The translations under genes were made by a program, and so were the position numbers. The notes under the pieces are model-generated. The model was given only the letters and a program-made list of their open reading frames with translations, was not told where the DNA came from and did not search any database. From Sulfuricaulis sp040901545 (GTDB lineage Bacteria > Pseudomonadota > Gammaproteobacteria > Acidiferrobacterales > Sulfurifustaceae): a stretch of DNA of 64,000 bases. Within the stretch, counting starts at the first letter, position 1. Every line of letters starts with the position of its first letter. Below, in pieces: positions 44,468-53,615 of the stretch. The stretch covers positions 1-64,000 of the forward strand of contig NZ_JBBDYL010000031.1 in NCBI RefSeq assembly GCF_040901545.1, read 5' to 3'.

Positions 44468-45601
44468 ATGCTGGAAATAGACCTGCGCCAACCCGGTCCC
44501 ATCCCACTGGATGCGCGCTTCACTTGTGCGCCGGGTGAAACGCTGGCCCTGGTCGGCCCGTCTGGAAGCGGCAAAACGACCATACTGAAAGCCATCGCGG
44601 GACTTTATCGTGTGGCCAACGGGCGCGTGCGGGTTGGGGACGAATGCTGGTTCGATTCCCAAGGCGGCGTGGACTTGCCCGCGCGCGCGCGTAAGAACGG
44701 TTTCGTATTTCAGAGCTACGCGCTGTTCCCGCACCTAACCGCGCTTGAGAATATTATGGAGGCGCTGGCCGCGGGTGTTTCGGCGGCGGCGCGCCTCTCG
44801 AAAGCGAATGAGCTGCTATCCGCCGTGAACCTCGCGGGTCTCGATAACAGGTTGCCGCATGCGCTTTCAGGCGGTCAGCAGCAGCGAGTCGCCCTGGCGC
44901 GGGCGCTTGCCCGAGAACCCGATGTGTTGCTCCTCGACGAGCCATTTTCAGCGGTAGACCAGGCCACCCGGGAAAAGTTATACGAGGAACTCGCCAACCT
45001 GCGGCGGGACCTGAAGATGCCCGTGGTACTCGTCACCCATTCGCTGCCAGAGGCGACGCTCCTCGCCGACCGGATGTGCGTGTTGTACCACGGACGCACG
45101 CTGCAAACCGGTACGCCAGAAGACGTCATGAACCGTCCCGCATCGATTGATGTGGCGCGACTTATATCCATGAAAAACATATTCACCGCGCGCGTCGCAG
45201 CGCACGAGCCGGCGCGGCTTGTCACCATCCTGGACTGGAATGGACTGCGGCTGGAGGCGCGCCTGCAACAGGCCCATGCCGCCGATGCAGACGTATCGTG
45301 GGTTATTCCCTCGGGCTCGATCGTATTGCACCGCAAAGACCGACCGTCAAAGGGGGAATGGGAAAACCCCGTAGCGTGCCGGGTCGTGCGGCATGTCGTG
45401 ATGGGCGATAACACCTTATTGGCCTTGTCGCCGCTGCACGCTCCCGAACAACCTCTGACCTTAACCATCTCCACGCATGTCGCGCAGCGAAACGGTGTGT
45501 GGCTGGGGGTCAGCGCGAGTGTTTCGCTTCTGTCCAACGGAATCCACGTGATCGAGTCACATGGAATGCTACGTGGCGGGTCCTTACTATCGGATAGTTG
45601 A
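44468..45601 (+). CDS. modC: Molybdate ABC transporter ATPase
   Basis: A 377-residue ATPase with Walker A GPSGSGKTT near 32, signature LSGGQQQR, Walker B VLLLDEPFSAVD and the H-loop VTHS. A C-terminal molybdate-responsive TOBE/Mop region covers about 295-355. The ribosome site GAGG sits 8 bases before ATG 44468. It completes the modEABC operon. Confidence 0.94.
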   Translation: MLEIDLRQPGPIPLDARFTCAPGETLALVGPSGSGKTTILKAIAGLYRVANGRVRVGDECWFDSQGGVDLPARARKNGFVFQSYALFPHLTALENIMEALAAGVSAAARLSKANELLSAVNLAGLDNRLPHALSGGQQQRVALARALAREPDVLLLDEPFSAVDQATREKLYEELANLRRDLKMPVVLVTHSLPEATLLADRMCVLYHGRTLQTGTPEDVMNRPASIDVARLISMKNIFTARVAAHEPARLVTILDWNGLRLEARLQQAHAADADVSWVIPSGSIVLHRKDRPSKGEWENPVACRVVRHVVMGDNTLLALSPLHAPEQPLTLTISTHVAQRNGVWLGVSASVSLLSNGIHVIESHGMLRGGSLLSDS

Positions 45602-46030
45602 CACAATATCACGGTCCAGACCCGCGTCTGACAGGCGCTGTCAAAGTAGATATGGAACATCCGGTCTTTCAACTAGGATAGCCGGGTGAGAATTTCCGGT
45701 TCCTGCCGACATTGGGGGAAAAGCGAGCGTATCTTTAGAGGCACAGAATGTGCTAAATCACGTTCTTGCGCTGGGCATAATCGCCCGTATTGCCATTAAA
45801 CCGTGCATTGGCTGGCCGGGGGAGCGATTTTAATGCTTGCGTCGCTGGCGAACATTGCCTATCGGTGGGAACGTTATTAGCATATTTTGGAGGCGCCGAG
45901 TTACATTAACCGATTGAAACCGTCACTAACGTTTATCGGTTGGTGAACAACGCATATTGAATGGTCAACATTCTATCTTGTTATCGACCCGTCCGATTGC
46001 ACTGATTATATGCAAGACCGCTAGCACCAC
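45602..46030. other. Gap downstream of modC
   Basis: No gene, tRNA or clear terminator recognised in 429 bp; composition is more AT-rich toward the right end. Confidence 0.5.
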
Positions 46031-46225
46031 ATGATTGGGACATACATTCCATGGCTTGTCGGGCTGTCGGTAATTACGGCGATATTCGCTTCATTCACGG
46101 TTTTTCACCTCGTGGGTCGCAGCAAGACCCCTCAACGTCTCACACAGAAATCCCTGCTGTTCATGAGCGCGCTGCTGGCGGTGGCATCGCGCATTTCGAG
46201 AATCGGCCGTACCTCGAGTGCTTGA
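46031..46225 (+). pseudogene. N-terminal fragment of a MHYT-domain sensor
   Basis: The 64-codon frame begins MIGTYIPWLVGLSVITAIFA and continues with a second half-helix and FHLVGR. This resembles the first membrane repeat of MHYT-domain proteins (usually GTYDPWLVALS and DLAGR). The diagnostic MHYT motif and all later repeats and output domains are missing, so it is probably a remnant of a diguanylate-cyclase-type sensor. The region 46226-46373 contains nothing else. Confidence 0.55.
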
Positions 46226-46373
46226 GCGGACCCTGAGGTGATCCATCCAGCTAGTTCCCGGAACACCCACGGCATGCACTCATACGATGATCCAGGGAAT
46301 CGAAGCGCTGTCGAGGAGCCGGTTTTACCGCTCAGGTCAGGCGGCGATAAATCACCGTTATCGACTGGGCTTA

Positions 46374-48065
46374 TCAGAATACCGGTGTTTCGCGATAGGT
46401 GCCCCACACGGTCTTAAGCTGCTCGACGATGTCACCCATGGTCGCGCCTTCGCGGACGAGTTCAATGGTGACCGGCATGATATTCTGCGTTTCGTCTCGC
46501 GCAATGTGAACGAGTTTGTCCAGCAAACTTTGCAATTTTTTATTATCGCGTTCACGGCGTACCCGCTGAGTACGGGCGACCTGGCGTGTCGCGGTGGTCG
46601 GATCATACGGGTGCATCTCGATGTTGAGTCTGTCCTCGCGTTCGACAAACTTGTTGACGCCCACTACCGGTTTGTCGCCGGATTCCTTGCGCAGCGCCGT
46701 CGCGTAGGCGAAGTCGGCCAGTTGCTTCTGGAACCAGCCTTCCTCGATCAGCTTGATCGTACCGCCGCGCTCATCGACCTCACGTAAAATTTCAAATATT
46801 CGCTTCTCATATTCCGCGGTCAGCCATTCCAGGTAATAGGATCCGCCCAGCGGATCGATCACGTGAGTGACGTTGGTTTCCTCGGCGATGATCTGCTGGG
46901 TGCGCAGCGCCATTCGCATCGCGTCCTCGGTGGGAATCGCAAATGCCTCGTCATACCCGTTGGTGTGCAGCGACTGGCAGCCGCCGAGGACGGCGGCAAG
47001 CGCCTGAATCGCGGTGCGCACGATGTTGATCTGGAATTGCGGTTTCGTGAGCGTGGCGGCGGCTGTCTGGCAGTGGAAGCGCAGGCGCATCGATTCCGGA
47101 TTTTTGGCGTTGAACCGCTGTTTCATGATTTTGGCATAACAGCGCCTGGCGGCGCGGAATTTGGCGATCTCTTCGAAAAAGTCCGACTGCGACACGAAAT
47201 AAAACGCGAGGCGCGGCGCGAATTCGTCCACGGTCATGCCGGTCTTGATGACTTCCTCGACATAGACGATGAGGTTGGCCAGCGTGAAAGCGGCTTCCTG
47301 AACCGGCGAGGCGCCGGCCTCGGAGATGTGATAGCCGGAAATGTTGATCGGATTGTAGCGCTTCATATTCCTGGCGCAGTAGGTGATGCAGTCCCGCACG
47401 ATGCGCACCGAGGGCGCAATCGGGAAAATATATTCCTTCTGCGCCATGTACTCCTTGAGAATGTCCGCCTGTACGGTCCCGGACAATTTGTTCAGGTCGT
47501 AACCGCGCTTTTCGGCCAGCACGACATACATCGCCAGCAGAATCCAGGCCGTCGGATTGATGGTCATGGACACTGACACGTTTTCGAGATCGATGCCGTC
47601 GAACAGCGCCTCCATGTCGGCCAGCGTATCGACGGCCACGCCCTCGCGGCCGACCTCGCCCTCGCTCATGGGATGATCGGAGTCATAACCCATCAGCGTG
47701 GGCATGTCGAAATCCGTCGAGAGCCCCGTCTGGCCTTGCTCAATTAAAAACCTGAAACGTTTGTTGGTGTCCTCGCCGGTGCCGAAGCCGGCGATCTGGC
47801 GCATCGTCCAGAAACGGCTGCGATACATCGTGGGATAAGGGCCGCGGGTAAACGGGTAACGTCCCGGGAGACCGATGTCTTCGACCGGCACCTCCACAAT
47901 ATCAGCGGCCGTGTAAACACGATTTACCGGAATATCGCTGTTGGTAAAGAATTGCGGTTTGCGTTCGGCCTGTTTCTTCAAGAAGGCGGCCAGTTCGTGC
48001 TGTTCCCAGTCCCGGATGTCGCGTTCGAGTTGCTCGAGAATCGAGGGATCAAGTGTCTTGGTCAT
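46374..48065 (-). CDS. hcmA: B12-dependent acyl-CoA mutase large subunit, 2-hydroxyisobutyryl-CoA mutase type
   Basis: A 563-residue substrate-binding (TIM-barrel) subunit of a two-subunit coenzyme-B12 mutase. Family motifs include RGPYPTMYRSRFWTMRQ, GYDSDHP, NPINISGYHISEAG and RLRFHCQTAAATLTKP. The residue after RQ is Ile91, where methylmalonyl-CoA mutase has Tyr and isobutyryl-CoA mutase has Phe, and residue 118 is Asp (STDFD) where others have Ala. To my knowledge this Ile/Asp pair (Ile90/Asp117 in Aquincola) is the signature of 2-hydroxyisobutyryl-CoA mutase, which interconverts 2-hydroxyisobutyryl-CoA and 3-hydroxybutyryl-CoA. It is the last gene of a four-gene operon that also encodes the small subunit, a ligase and a chaperone. 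Confidence 0.87.
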   Translation of the reverse strand: MTKTLDPSILEQLERDIRDWEQHELAAFLKKQAERKPQFFTNSDIPVNRVYTAADIVEVPVEDIGLPGRYPFTRGPYPTMYRSRFWTMRQIAGFGTGEDTNKRFRFLIEQGQTGLSTDFDMPTLMGYDSDHPMSEGEVGREGVAVDTLADMEALFDGIDLENVSVSMTINPTAWILLAMYVVLAEKRGYDLNKLSGTVQADILKEYMAQKEYIFPIAPSVRIVRDCITYCARNMKRYNPINISGYHISEAGASPVQEAAFTLANLIVYVEEVIKTGMTVDEFAPRLAFYFVSQSDFFEEIAKFRAARRCYAKIMKQRFNAKNPESMRLRFHCQTAAATLTKPQFQINIVRTAIQALAAVLGGCQSLHTNGYDEAFAIPTEDAMRMALRTQQIIAEETNVTHVIDPLGGSYYLEWLTAEYEKRIFEILREVDERGGTIKLIEEGWFQKQLADFAYATALRKESGDKPVVGVNKFVEREDRLNIEMHPYDPTTATRQVARTQRVRRERDNKKLQSLLDKLVHIARDETQNIMPVTIELVREGATMGDIVEQLKTVWGTYRETPVF

Positions 48066-48078
48066 GGTTGCATTCCCC

Positions 48079-49044
48079 CTAATTTGTCTTTAGCGAATCT
48101 TCAATCAGGGCGCTCGCGAGCGCATAGGGATCGTCACGGCGGGTGAGCAACCGTTCCGTATACTCGGCGGTTTTTTGCGCCCGTTGCTGCACGAATCGTT
48201 CGGTCAAAATGGCCTCGGCGGTTTTAAGCAGGCGAAATTCAGCCACTTGGCGCTGGCGCAGTCGCCCCATTTCGGTATCGAACGCGATGCGTTTGTGTCG
48301 CCGGATCGCGTCGACGAGTTCATCCAATCCTTCACCGGAAACCACGCTGGTACCAATGACCGGTACCCGCCAGTCGGCCCCGGAGCCCCGGGCACCGAGA
48401 ACCAGCATGGATTTGAGATCCGTGAGCGTGCGGATGGCATCGCTGCGGTCGCACTTGGAGACGACATGAATGTCGGCGATCTCCAGCATGCCGGCTTTGA
48501 TCGCCTGAATCTCATCGCCCAGGCCCGGTGCCGATACCACGATGGTGGTATGCGAGGCGCGCGCAATTTCCACTTCATCCTGTCCGACGCCCACGGTTTC
48601 CATGATAACGGTGTCGAATCCCGCCACATCGAGTATGTCGACGACGTCCATGGCGGCGCGGGCCAACCCGCCGGTGGCGCCGTGGGTGGCCATGCTGCGG
48701 ATATACACGCCGGGGTCGGTGCCGAGTTCCGACATACGGATGCGATCGCCGAGTATGGCGCCCCCGGAATAGGGGCTCGAAGGGTCGACGGCGACGATGC
48801 CGACTTTGCTTCCGTCAGCCCGCAGCCGTTGTGTGATCTTTCCCACCAGAGTTGATTTGCCGCTGCCGGGCACGCCGGTGATGCCCACCACATGCGCGCG
48901 TCCGGTGGCGCGGTAGATTTCCGCCAAGGCATCGCGGGCTTCCGCCACACCGGCCTCGGCGCGCGAAATCAGGCGGCTGACGGCGCGGGTATCCCCAGCG
49001 CGCACGCGTTCGACAAGTGTCCGGGAGGGTGTATAAGTCGTCAT
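48079..49044 (-). CDS. meaB: MeaB/ArgK-type G-protein chaperone of the mutase
   Basis: A 321-residue P-loop GTPase that gates cofactor loading and protects B12 mutases from inactivation. Walker A GVPGSGKS is at 57-64, with switch-region DPSSPYSGGAILGDRIRM and SMATHGATGGLA, the Walker-B-like IMETVGVGQDEVE and the base-specificity motif SKCD. It is encoded between the ligase (sharing one base, TGATG) and the large subunit (13-bp gap), matching the MeaH role in 2-hydroxyisobutyryl-CoA mutase operons. Confidence 0.93.
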   Translation of the reverse strand: MTTYTPSRTLVERVRAGDTRAVSRLISRAEAGVAEARDALAEIYRATGRAHVVGITGVPGSGKSTLVGKITQRLRADGSKVGIVAVDPSSPYSGGAILGDRIRMSELGTDPGVYIRSMATHGATGGLARAAMDVVDILDVAGFDTVIMETVGVGQDEVEIARASHTTIVVSAPGLGDEIQAIKAGMLEIADIHVVSKCDRSDAIRTLTDLKSMLVLGARGSGADWRVPVIGTSVVSGEGLDELVDAIRRHKRIAFDTEMGRLRQRQVAEFRLLKTAEAILTERFVQQRAQKTAEYTERLLTRRDDPYALASALIEDSLKTN

Positions 49045-50477
49045 CAGCGGCCGGTATCTCCAAGTTTTTTGTGGAGGTCGCGAAACACTTCGCGATCGTC
49101 GATCACGCGCCTGGCCTTGAAATCGGTGCGCGGAATCGATCCGGGTTCCGCCACCTCGATCACGGCGCGCAACCCCAGCACCTTCTGAATTTTGGCGGCG
49201 ACCTGAGCGCGGTAACGTGAAATAGATTCCGCGCCTTGCGAGTACGTGTTCGGATTGGCTTCGACACGCAACAACAGCTCGTCCATGGCTGCCTCGCGCG
49301 TGATCACGATGCGATGTTCACCGCCGTATCCGGAAAGTTCATTGAGCGCGGCGTCAATTTCACTCGGATAAACATTTTCGCCGCGGACGGTGAACATGTC
49401 GTCGATGCGCCCGAAGATGCCGTGGGGCAAGCGCGGGTAGGTACGGCCGCAGGGATTCGGTTCGTTCACCCACAGGCTGAGATCGCCCGAAACCAGGCGG
49501 ATCATCGGTTGCGATATTCTTTCGAGATGCGTATAAACCGGCGTTCCGCGCTGGCCATAGGGTACTCGCCGAAAGGATTGGGGATCGCATACCTCGGTGT
49601 AGACCACATCCTGCCAGCACAGCATACCCGAAGTCTCGGCGGTTCCGGCCACATTCATCCACGGCGTCATTTCGGCCATCGAACCGGAGTCGAACACTTT
49701 TGCGCCGTACAGCTCTTCGATCTTGTCGCGCACGGACGGAATCGAAGCCCCGGGTTCACCCGAGAAAAACATGCGTTGCAGGCCAAAGTCGCGTGGATGC
49801 AAGCCTTCGTCCGCGGCGGTTTGTGCGAGATGCAGCGCATAGGTGGGCGTGCCGTAGAAAGCGGTCGGCTTGAGCAGCGCGAGCCATTGTGCCGCGCGGG
49901 CACTCATGCCGGGGACGCCGGCACCAAACGGGAAACATTTCGCGCCGAGCCGCTCGGCACCGGCAAGTGCACCCCAACTGCCCATGTACAGGCTGAAAAT
50001 CGCGGCGATGCAGAGGGTATCTCCGGGGCGCATTCCCATGGCCCACATGATCCGGGCATGGGCGTTGGCGATGGCGCGCCAGTCGTCGCGGCTGATGGCG
50101 AACACCGTCGGCCGGCCGGTAGTGCCGCTGGTACCGTGGATGTGGAAAATATCGCTCTCGGGCACACACAGGTAATCGCCGAAGTGCGGGGCGCGCGTCT
50201 GCGCTTCACGCAAATCCTTTTTCTGGATGACGGGGACTTTTTCCTCGAAATCCTCGAGCGATTTCAATTGGTCGGGATGAAACCCGGCATCATCCCATTT
50301 GCGCCGGTAAAAAGGGGCATGGCGGTAAGCATGGGCGCACACCTGCTTAAGACGTTCGAGAATCAGAGTCTCGCGTTCCGCCACGGGCATGGTCTCGCGT
50401 CTGGGAAACCAGAAGCGGCTGTGCGCGGATGGAAAATAGGCGTCGTCGTACTTCGGCGGGAAGCTCCAGGATTCCAT
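49044..50477 (-). CDS. hcl: PaaK-like acyl-CoA ligase (probable 2-hydroxyisobutyrate-CoA ligase)
   Basis: A 477-residue AMP-forming ligase of the phenylacetate-CoA ligase group. The phosphate-binding loop is HGTSGTTGRPTV near 114-125, followed by YGTPTYALHLA and an acceptor region DSGSMAEMTPW. The C-terminal lid has RGENVYPSEID, and the catalytic lysine is probably in PRTDFKARRV. Location inside the mutase operon suggests it makes the CoA thioester for the mutase; the Aquincola ligase of the same role is also PaaK-like. Phenylacetate or another branched acid remains possible. Confidence 0.85.
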   Translation of the reverse strand: MESWSFPPKYDDAYFPSAHSRFWFPRRETMPVAERETLILERLKQVCAHAYRHAPFYRRKWDDAGFHPDQLKSLEDFEEKVPVIQKKDLREAQTRAPHFGDYLCVPESDIFHIHGTSGTTGRPTVFAISRDDWRAIANAHARIMWAMGMRPGDTLCIAAIFSLYMGSWGALAGAERLGAKCFPFGAGVPGMSARAAQWLALLKPTAFYGTPTYALHLAQTAADEGLHPRDFGLQRMFFSGEPGASIPSVRDKIEELYGAKVFDSGSMAEMTPWMNVAGTAETSGMLCWQDVVYTEVCDPQSFRRVPYGQRGTPVYTHLERISQPMIRLVSGDLSLWVNEPNPCGRTYPRLPHGIFGRIDDMFTVRGENVYPSEIDAALNELSGYGGEHRIVITREAAMDELLLRVEANPNTYSQGAESISRYRAQVAAKIQKVLGLRAVIEVAEPGSIPRTDFKARRVIDDREVFRDLHKKLGDTGR

Positions 50478-50494
50478 TGAATGCTTTTCGTTCT

Positions 50495-50902
50495 CTAGCG
50501 CGGGCCGCGCTCGGCGACCAATTGGGACAGGGTTTCGACAATCGCGCGTGGCGGGGTATCCTGCAACAAGACCTCGCGCACGCCCATGTTCTTGAGTGCG
50601 ACGACATCTTCATCCGGCATGACCCCGCCGGCGACCACGATGATGTCATCAGCCGCATTTTCATTGAGCAGTTTGAATATTTTCGGAAACACGGTGAGTT
50701 GTACGCCGGATAAAACACTCACGCCCAGGATGTCGACGTCCTCCTGGATCGCGGCGGTTACGACTTCCTCGGGCGTGCGGTGCAGGCCGGTGTAAATGAC
50801 ATCCATGCCGTGGTCACGTAACGTCCGCGCCACGACCTTCACTCCTCGATCGTGACCGTCGAGGCCAACTTTGGCCAGCATCACGCGTATCGGATGAGTC
50901 AT
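50495..50902 (-). CDS. hcmB: B12-binding small subunit of acyl-CoA mutase
   Basis: A 135-residue cobalamin-binding domain protein. The lower-ligand motif D-x-H-x2-G is present as DGHDRG (Asp15, His17, Gly20), followed by SVLSG and VVAGGVMPDED. It forms the catalytic complex with the large subunit and is the first gene of the operon, 17 bp ahead of the ligase. Size matches stand-alone small subunits of isobutyryl- and 2-hydroxyisobutyryl-CoA mutases. Confidence 0.93.
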   Translation of the reverse strand: MTHPIRVMLAKVGLDGHDRGVKVVARTLRDHGMDVIYTGLHRTPEEVVTAAIQEDVDILGVSVLSGVQLTVFPKIFKLLNENAADDIIVVAGGVMPDEDVVALKNMGVREVLLQDTPPRAIVETLSQLVAERGPR

Positions 50903-51196
50903 GTCATCCCCAGACTCTTAATTAAAGAGGGCGTGTTAATTATCGCTATATTGTAATGCCGGGAGCGCCGAATCAATGGTGCGCCGGTCAAACGAGCGCG
51001 GCATGGAACCAACGCAGCCGTTAGTTGATAACGAGGTCGATCTCTGATCCGGTTGTATATACTGAAGATATCAGCGGTTTACAAAAACTTACGGGGTTAA
51101 TTCGGCGGAATCAAGATTGAACCAGATAAACCAGAGATTACCCGTGATATCACTTTGTCAACCCGTATTATTGCTGTAATCGTTGACGATAACGGC

Positions 51197-53065
51197 ATGG
51201 AAAATATCAACAGTTGGTCCATCATAATCGCGAGCCTGATCGCGACGGGAATCGGGCTTTTGGCGTTATTTCTGGTTTCACAAAGAACGGTTCGTGCCAG
51301 AACGGAATTGCGATTGCACCATCGTGCCATTGAAGCCAGCGTGAACGCGATTGTGATCATGGGAGTCAACAAGCCCGGGTATCCGATTGAATACGCCAAC
51401 CCCGCCTTTGAACAGATAACAGGTTATACCGCCGGAGAAGTGCTTGATCGTAGTCTTGATCTTTTGTGGGGAAATGATTCGACACAACCCGGATTGGACA
51501 GCGTGCGGACGGCCTTCCATGACCAGTCCGAGGGGCATGCCGTGCTTCGTGGGTATCGAAAAGACAACAGCTGGTTCTGGATGGCCATCAATATTTCCCC
51601 GGTACCGGATGATAATGGTAACGTGACACACCTGGTTGCGGTTTTTAATGACATTACTGCGACGAAAAACTACGAGGAACAGCTGGAAAAACAGGTCAAT
51701 TACGATCCGTTAACCGAGCTCCCCAACCGCAACTTATTACAGGACCGCTTGTGCCAGGCGGTGGCCTTGGCGCAGCGGCAGAATCACCTTGTGATAGTCG
51801 CCTTGATTGACGTGGATAATTTCAAATTCGTCAATGAAAGCGTCGGGCACAAGGTCGGGGATGAAGTGCTGAAAGTCATCGCGACGCGTATCCGCAATTG
51901 TGTCCGTAGCACCGATACCGTGGCGCGGCTGGCCGGCGATCAATTTGTGCTGATCCTGACCGGCCTGCTCAATGAAGATTACATTCCGAAGGTGCTCCAA
52001 AGGGTCATGGATGCCGTCTCGTTCCATCCCCAAGTTCTGGAAGAACTCGAAAAAGTGCTCAGTACCGTCTCCCAACCCATGGTACTGGAAAACCGGGAAA
52101 TTGACATTACCTGCAGTATCGGCGTAAGCCTGTTTCCTCATGATGCGAAAGATACAACGGTTTTACTGAGGAATGCCGATGCCGCCGTCCGCCGCGCCAA
52201 GGATCTGGGGCGCAACAATGTCCAGTTCTTTACCGCCGAATTGAACGCACGGATGAGCGACCGGTTGTCGCTTCAATCCATGATGCGCCGCGCCCTGGAA
52301 CGGGAAGAATTTGAGTTGTATTACCAACCCAAGGTCAATCTGGCGGACGGAAGGATATCAGGCGTCGAGGCGCTGCTCCGATGGAACAGCCCGGACCGCG
52401 GAATGGTTCCGCCGGTTGAATTTATCCCCACCCTTGAAACTTCAGGGCTGATTATCGACGTGGGGAAGTGGATCATGAAGCGCGCCGCCTCGCAATACGT
52501 GGAGTGGCGCTCACGGATGCCGCAACCTCCCCGGATTGCGGTCAATATTTCCCAGCTACAACTGGCGCAGAAAAATTTCACCGCCATCGTGGAAGCGATT
52601 GTCAAAAGTCATGGAGACAAAAGCGATTGTGGCCTGGACCTGGAAATCACCGAAAGCCTGATCATGCGGGATATTGACGCAAACGTCTCCAAGCTCAAGG
52701 CGATACGTGATATGGGTGTCAATATTTCAATCGATGACTTCGGGACTGGACATTCTTCTCTCAGCTACCTTACCCAGTTGCCGGTCAATGCCCTTAAAAT
52801 CGATCGTTCATTTATTACCCATATGGCAGGCAGCTCCGAAAGTCTGACGATTGTGCTGGTTATTATTTCCTTGGCCCACTCGCTCAAACGCAAGGTTATT
52901 GCAGAAGGCGTTGATGACGCAGCCCAGATGGATTTGTTACGCCAGTATGGTTGCGATGAGGCGCAGGGTTATCTGATTGGTCATCCCATGCCCGCCGGGG
53001 AATTTGAAGCCTGGTACATACGGTGGAGTTCCTCTCAAAAACCTGACAAATCTCGTGGGGTATAA
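51197..53065 (+). CDS. PAS-GGDEF-EAL protein, EAL intact, GGDEF degenerate
   Basis: A 622-residue signalling protein has one N-terminal transmembrane helix (about 6-27), a PAS domain with PAC (about 40-155), a GGDEF domain (about 165-345) and an EAL domain (about 360-610). The cyclase signature reads AGDQF at 246-250 instead of GGDEF, so it is probably not a cyclase. The phosphodiesterase motifs EALLRW (391), DDFGTGHSS, KIDRSFI and AEGVD are kept. It likely hydrolyses c-di-GMP under PAS control. The start at 51197 is preferred to an in-frame TTG at 51155. It is divergent from the mutase operon. Confidence 0.92.
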   Translation: MENINSWSIIIASLIATGIGLLALFLVSQRTVRARTELRLHHRAIEASVNAIVIMGVNKPGYPIEYANPAFEQITGYTAGEVLDRSLDLLWGNDSTQPGLDSVRTAFHDQSEGHAVLRGYRKDNSWFWMAINISPVPDDNGNVTHLVAVFNDITATKNYEEQLEKQVNYDPLTELPNRNLLQDRLCQAVALAQRQNHLVIVALIDVDNFKFVNESVGHKVGDEVLKVIATRIRNCVRSTDTVARLAGDQFVLILTGLLNEDYIPKVLQRVMDAVSFHPQVLEELEKVLSTVSQPMVLENREIDITCSIGVSLFPHDAKDTTVLLRNADAAVRRAKDLGRNNVQFFTAELNARMSDRLSLQSMMRRALEREEFELYYQPKVNLADGRISGVEALLRWNSPDRGMVPPVEFIPTLETSGLIIDVGKWIMKRAASQYVEWRSRMPQPPRIAVNISQLQLAQKNFTAIVEAIVKSHGDKSDCGLDLEITESLIMRDIDANVSKLKAIRDMGVNISIDDFGTGHSSLSYLTQLPVNALKIDRSFITHMAGSSESLTIVLVIISLAHSLKRKVIAEGVDDAAQMDLLRQYGCDEAQGYLIGHPMPAGEFEAWYIRWSSSQKPDKSRGV

Positions 53066-53523
53066 CGGTAACAATTGAATTCACGTCCATTTCAGCTAGT
53101 GAGCGCGGCCAATCCTACACCAACATCCCCTGACTCATGTCGTCGACACGAAACAGGCTGCCAGGCAAGGTTGCTACCCTTCACTTTTTCGACCGGCTTG
53201 ATGGAATATATGTTTGAGCGTGATTGACCTGAACTTAATTATGTTCACGCCTGCCAGAGGAGCTGATCTGTTTTCCCCGAAAGGATTTCAAATTTAATTT
53301 CCAAATATTCCGCTGCCAAGCCTTTTAGATGAAAGGGATTTGCCGCCAGTCAGAAGCAACCCTTGCGGGAATGTATAAAAGTGCCCGATACGGGAAACAA
53401 CGCGTATTACTGTGGGAAAATGCTTTTTTTTCAATACTGGAACGAAAAACGGGGACATGTCATGATTGACCCGTCGCGTTTACCGAGGGCCGCGACGGGC
53501 GTGTGATTAATCTTGAAAATATA
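53066..53523. other. Gap before the tricarboxylate transporter genes
   Basis: No gene is supported. A 9-bp stem cccgtcgcg (53470-53478) / cgcgacggg (53491-53499) with a 12-base loop lies 25 bp ahead of the GTAT-N5-ATAC motif; its role is unknown. Confidence 0.5.
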
Positions 53524-53538
53524 TTGTATACCGCATAC
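53524..53538 (+). promoter_or_regulatory. GTAT-N5-ATAC motif, copy 1
   Basis: TTGTATACCGCATAC lies about 80 bp ahead of tctC. The half-sites GTAT and ATAC are five bases apart, as at 60273 and 63939. GntR-family regulators often bind TTGTATAC-type operators, so this may control the transporter operon. Confidence 0.5.
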
Positions 53539-53615
53539 AGTTTGACCCTCAAATAACCTTGGCAATTTCGCTTGTTTTCAGAAGTGGAGCGTCAAGTCAA
53601 TCGATAGGAGGCACA

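Noticed and set aside
49236..50480. 414-codon plus-strand open frame
   Set aside because: Antisense to the PaaK-like ligase, whose motifs are clear; no motif in the mirror frame.
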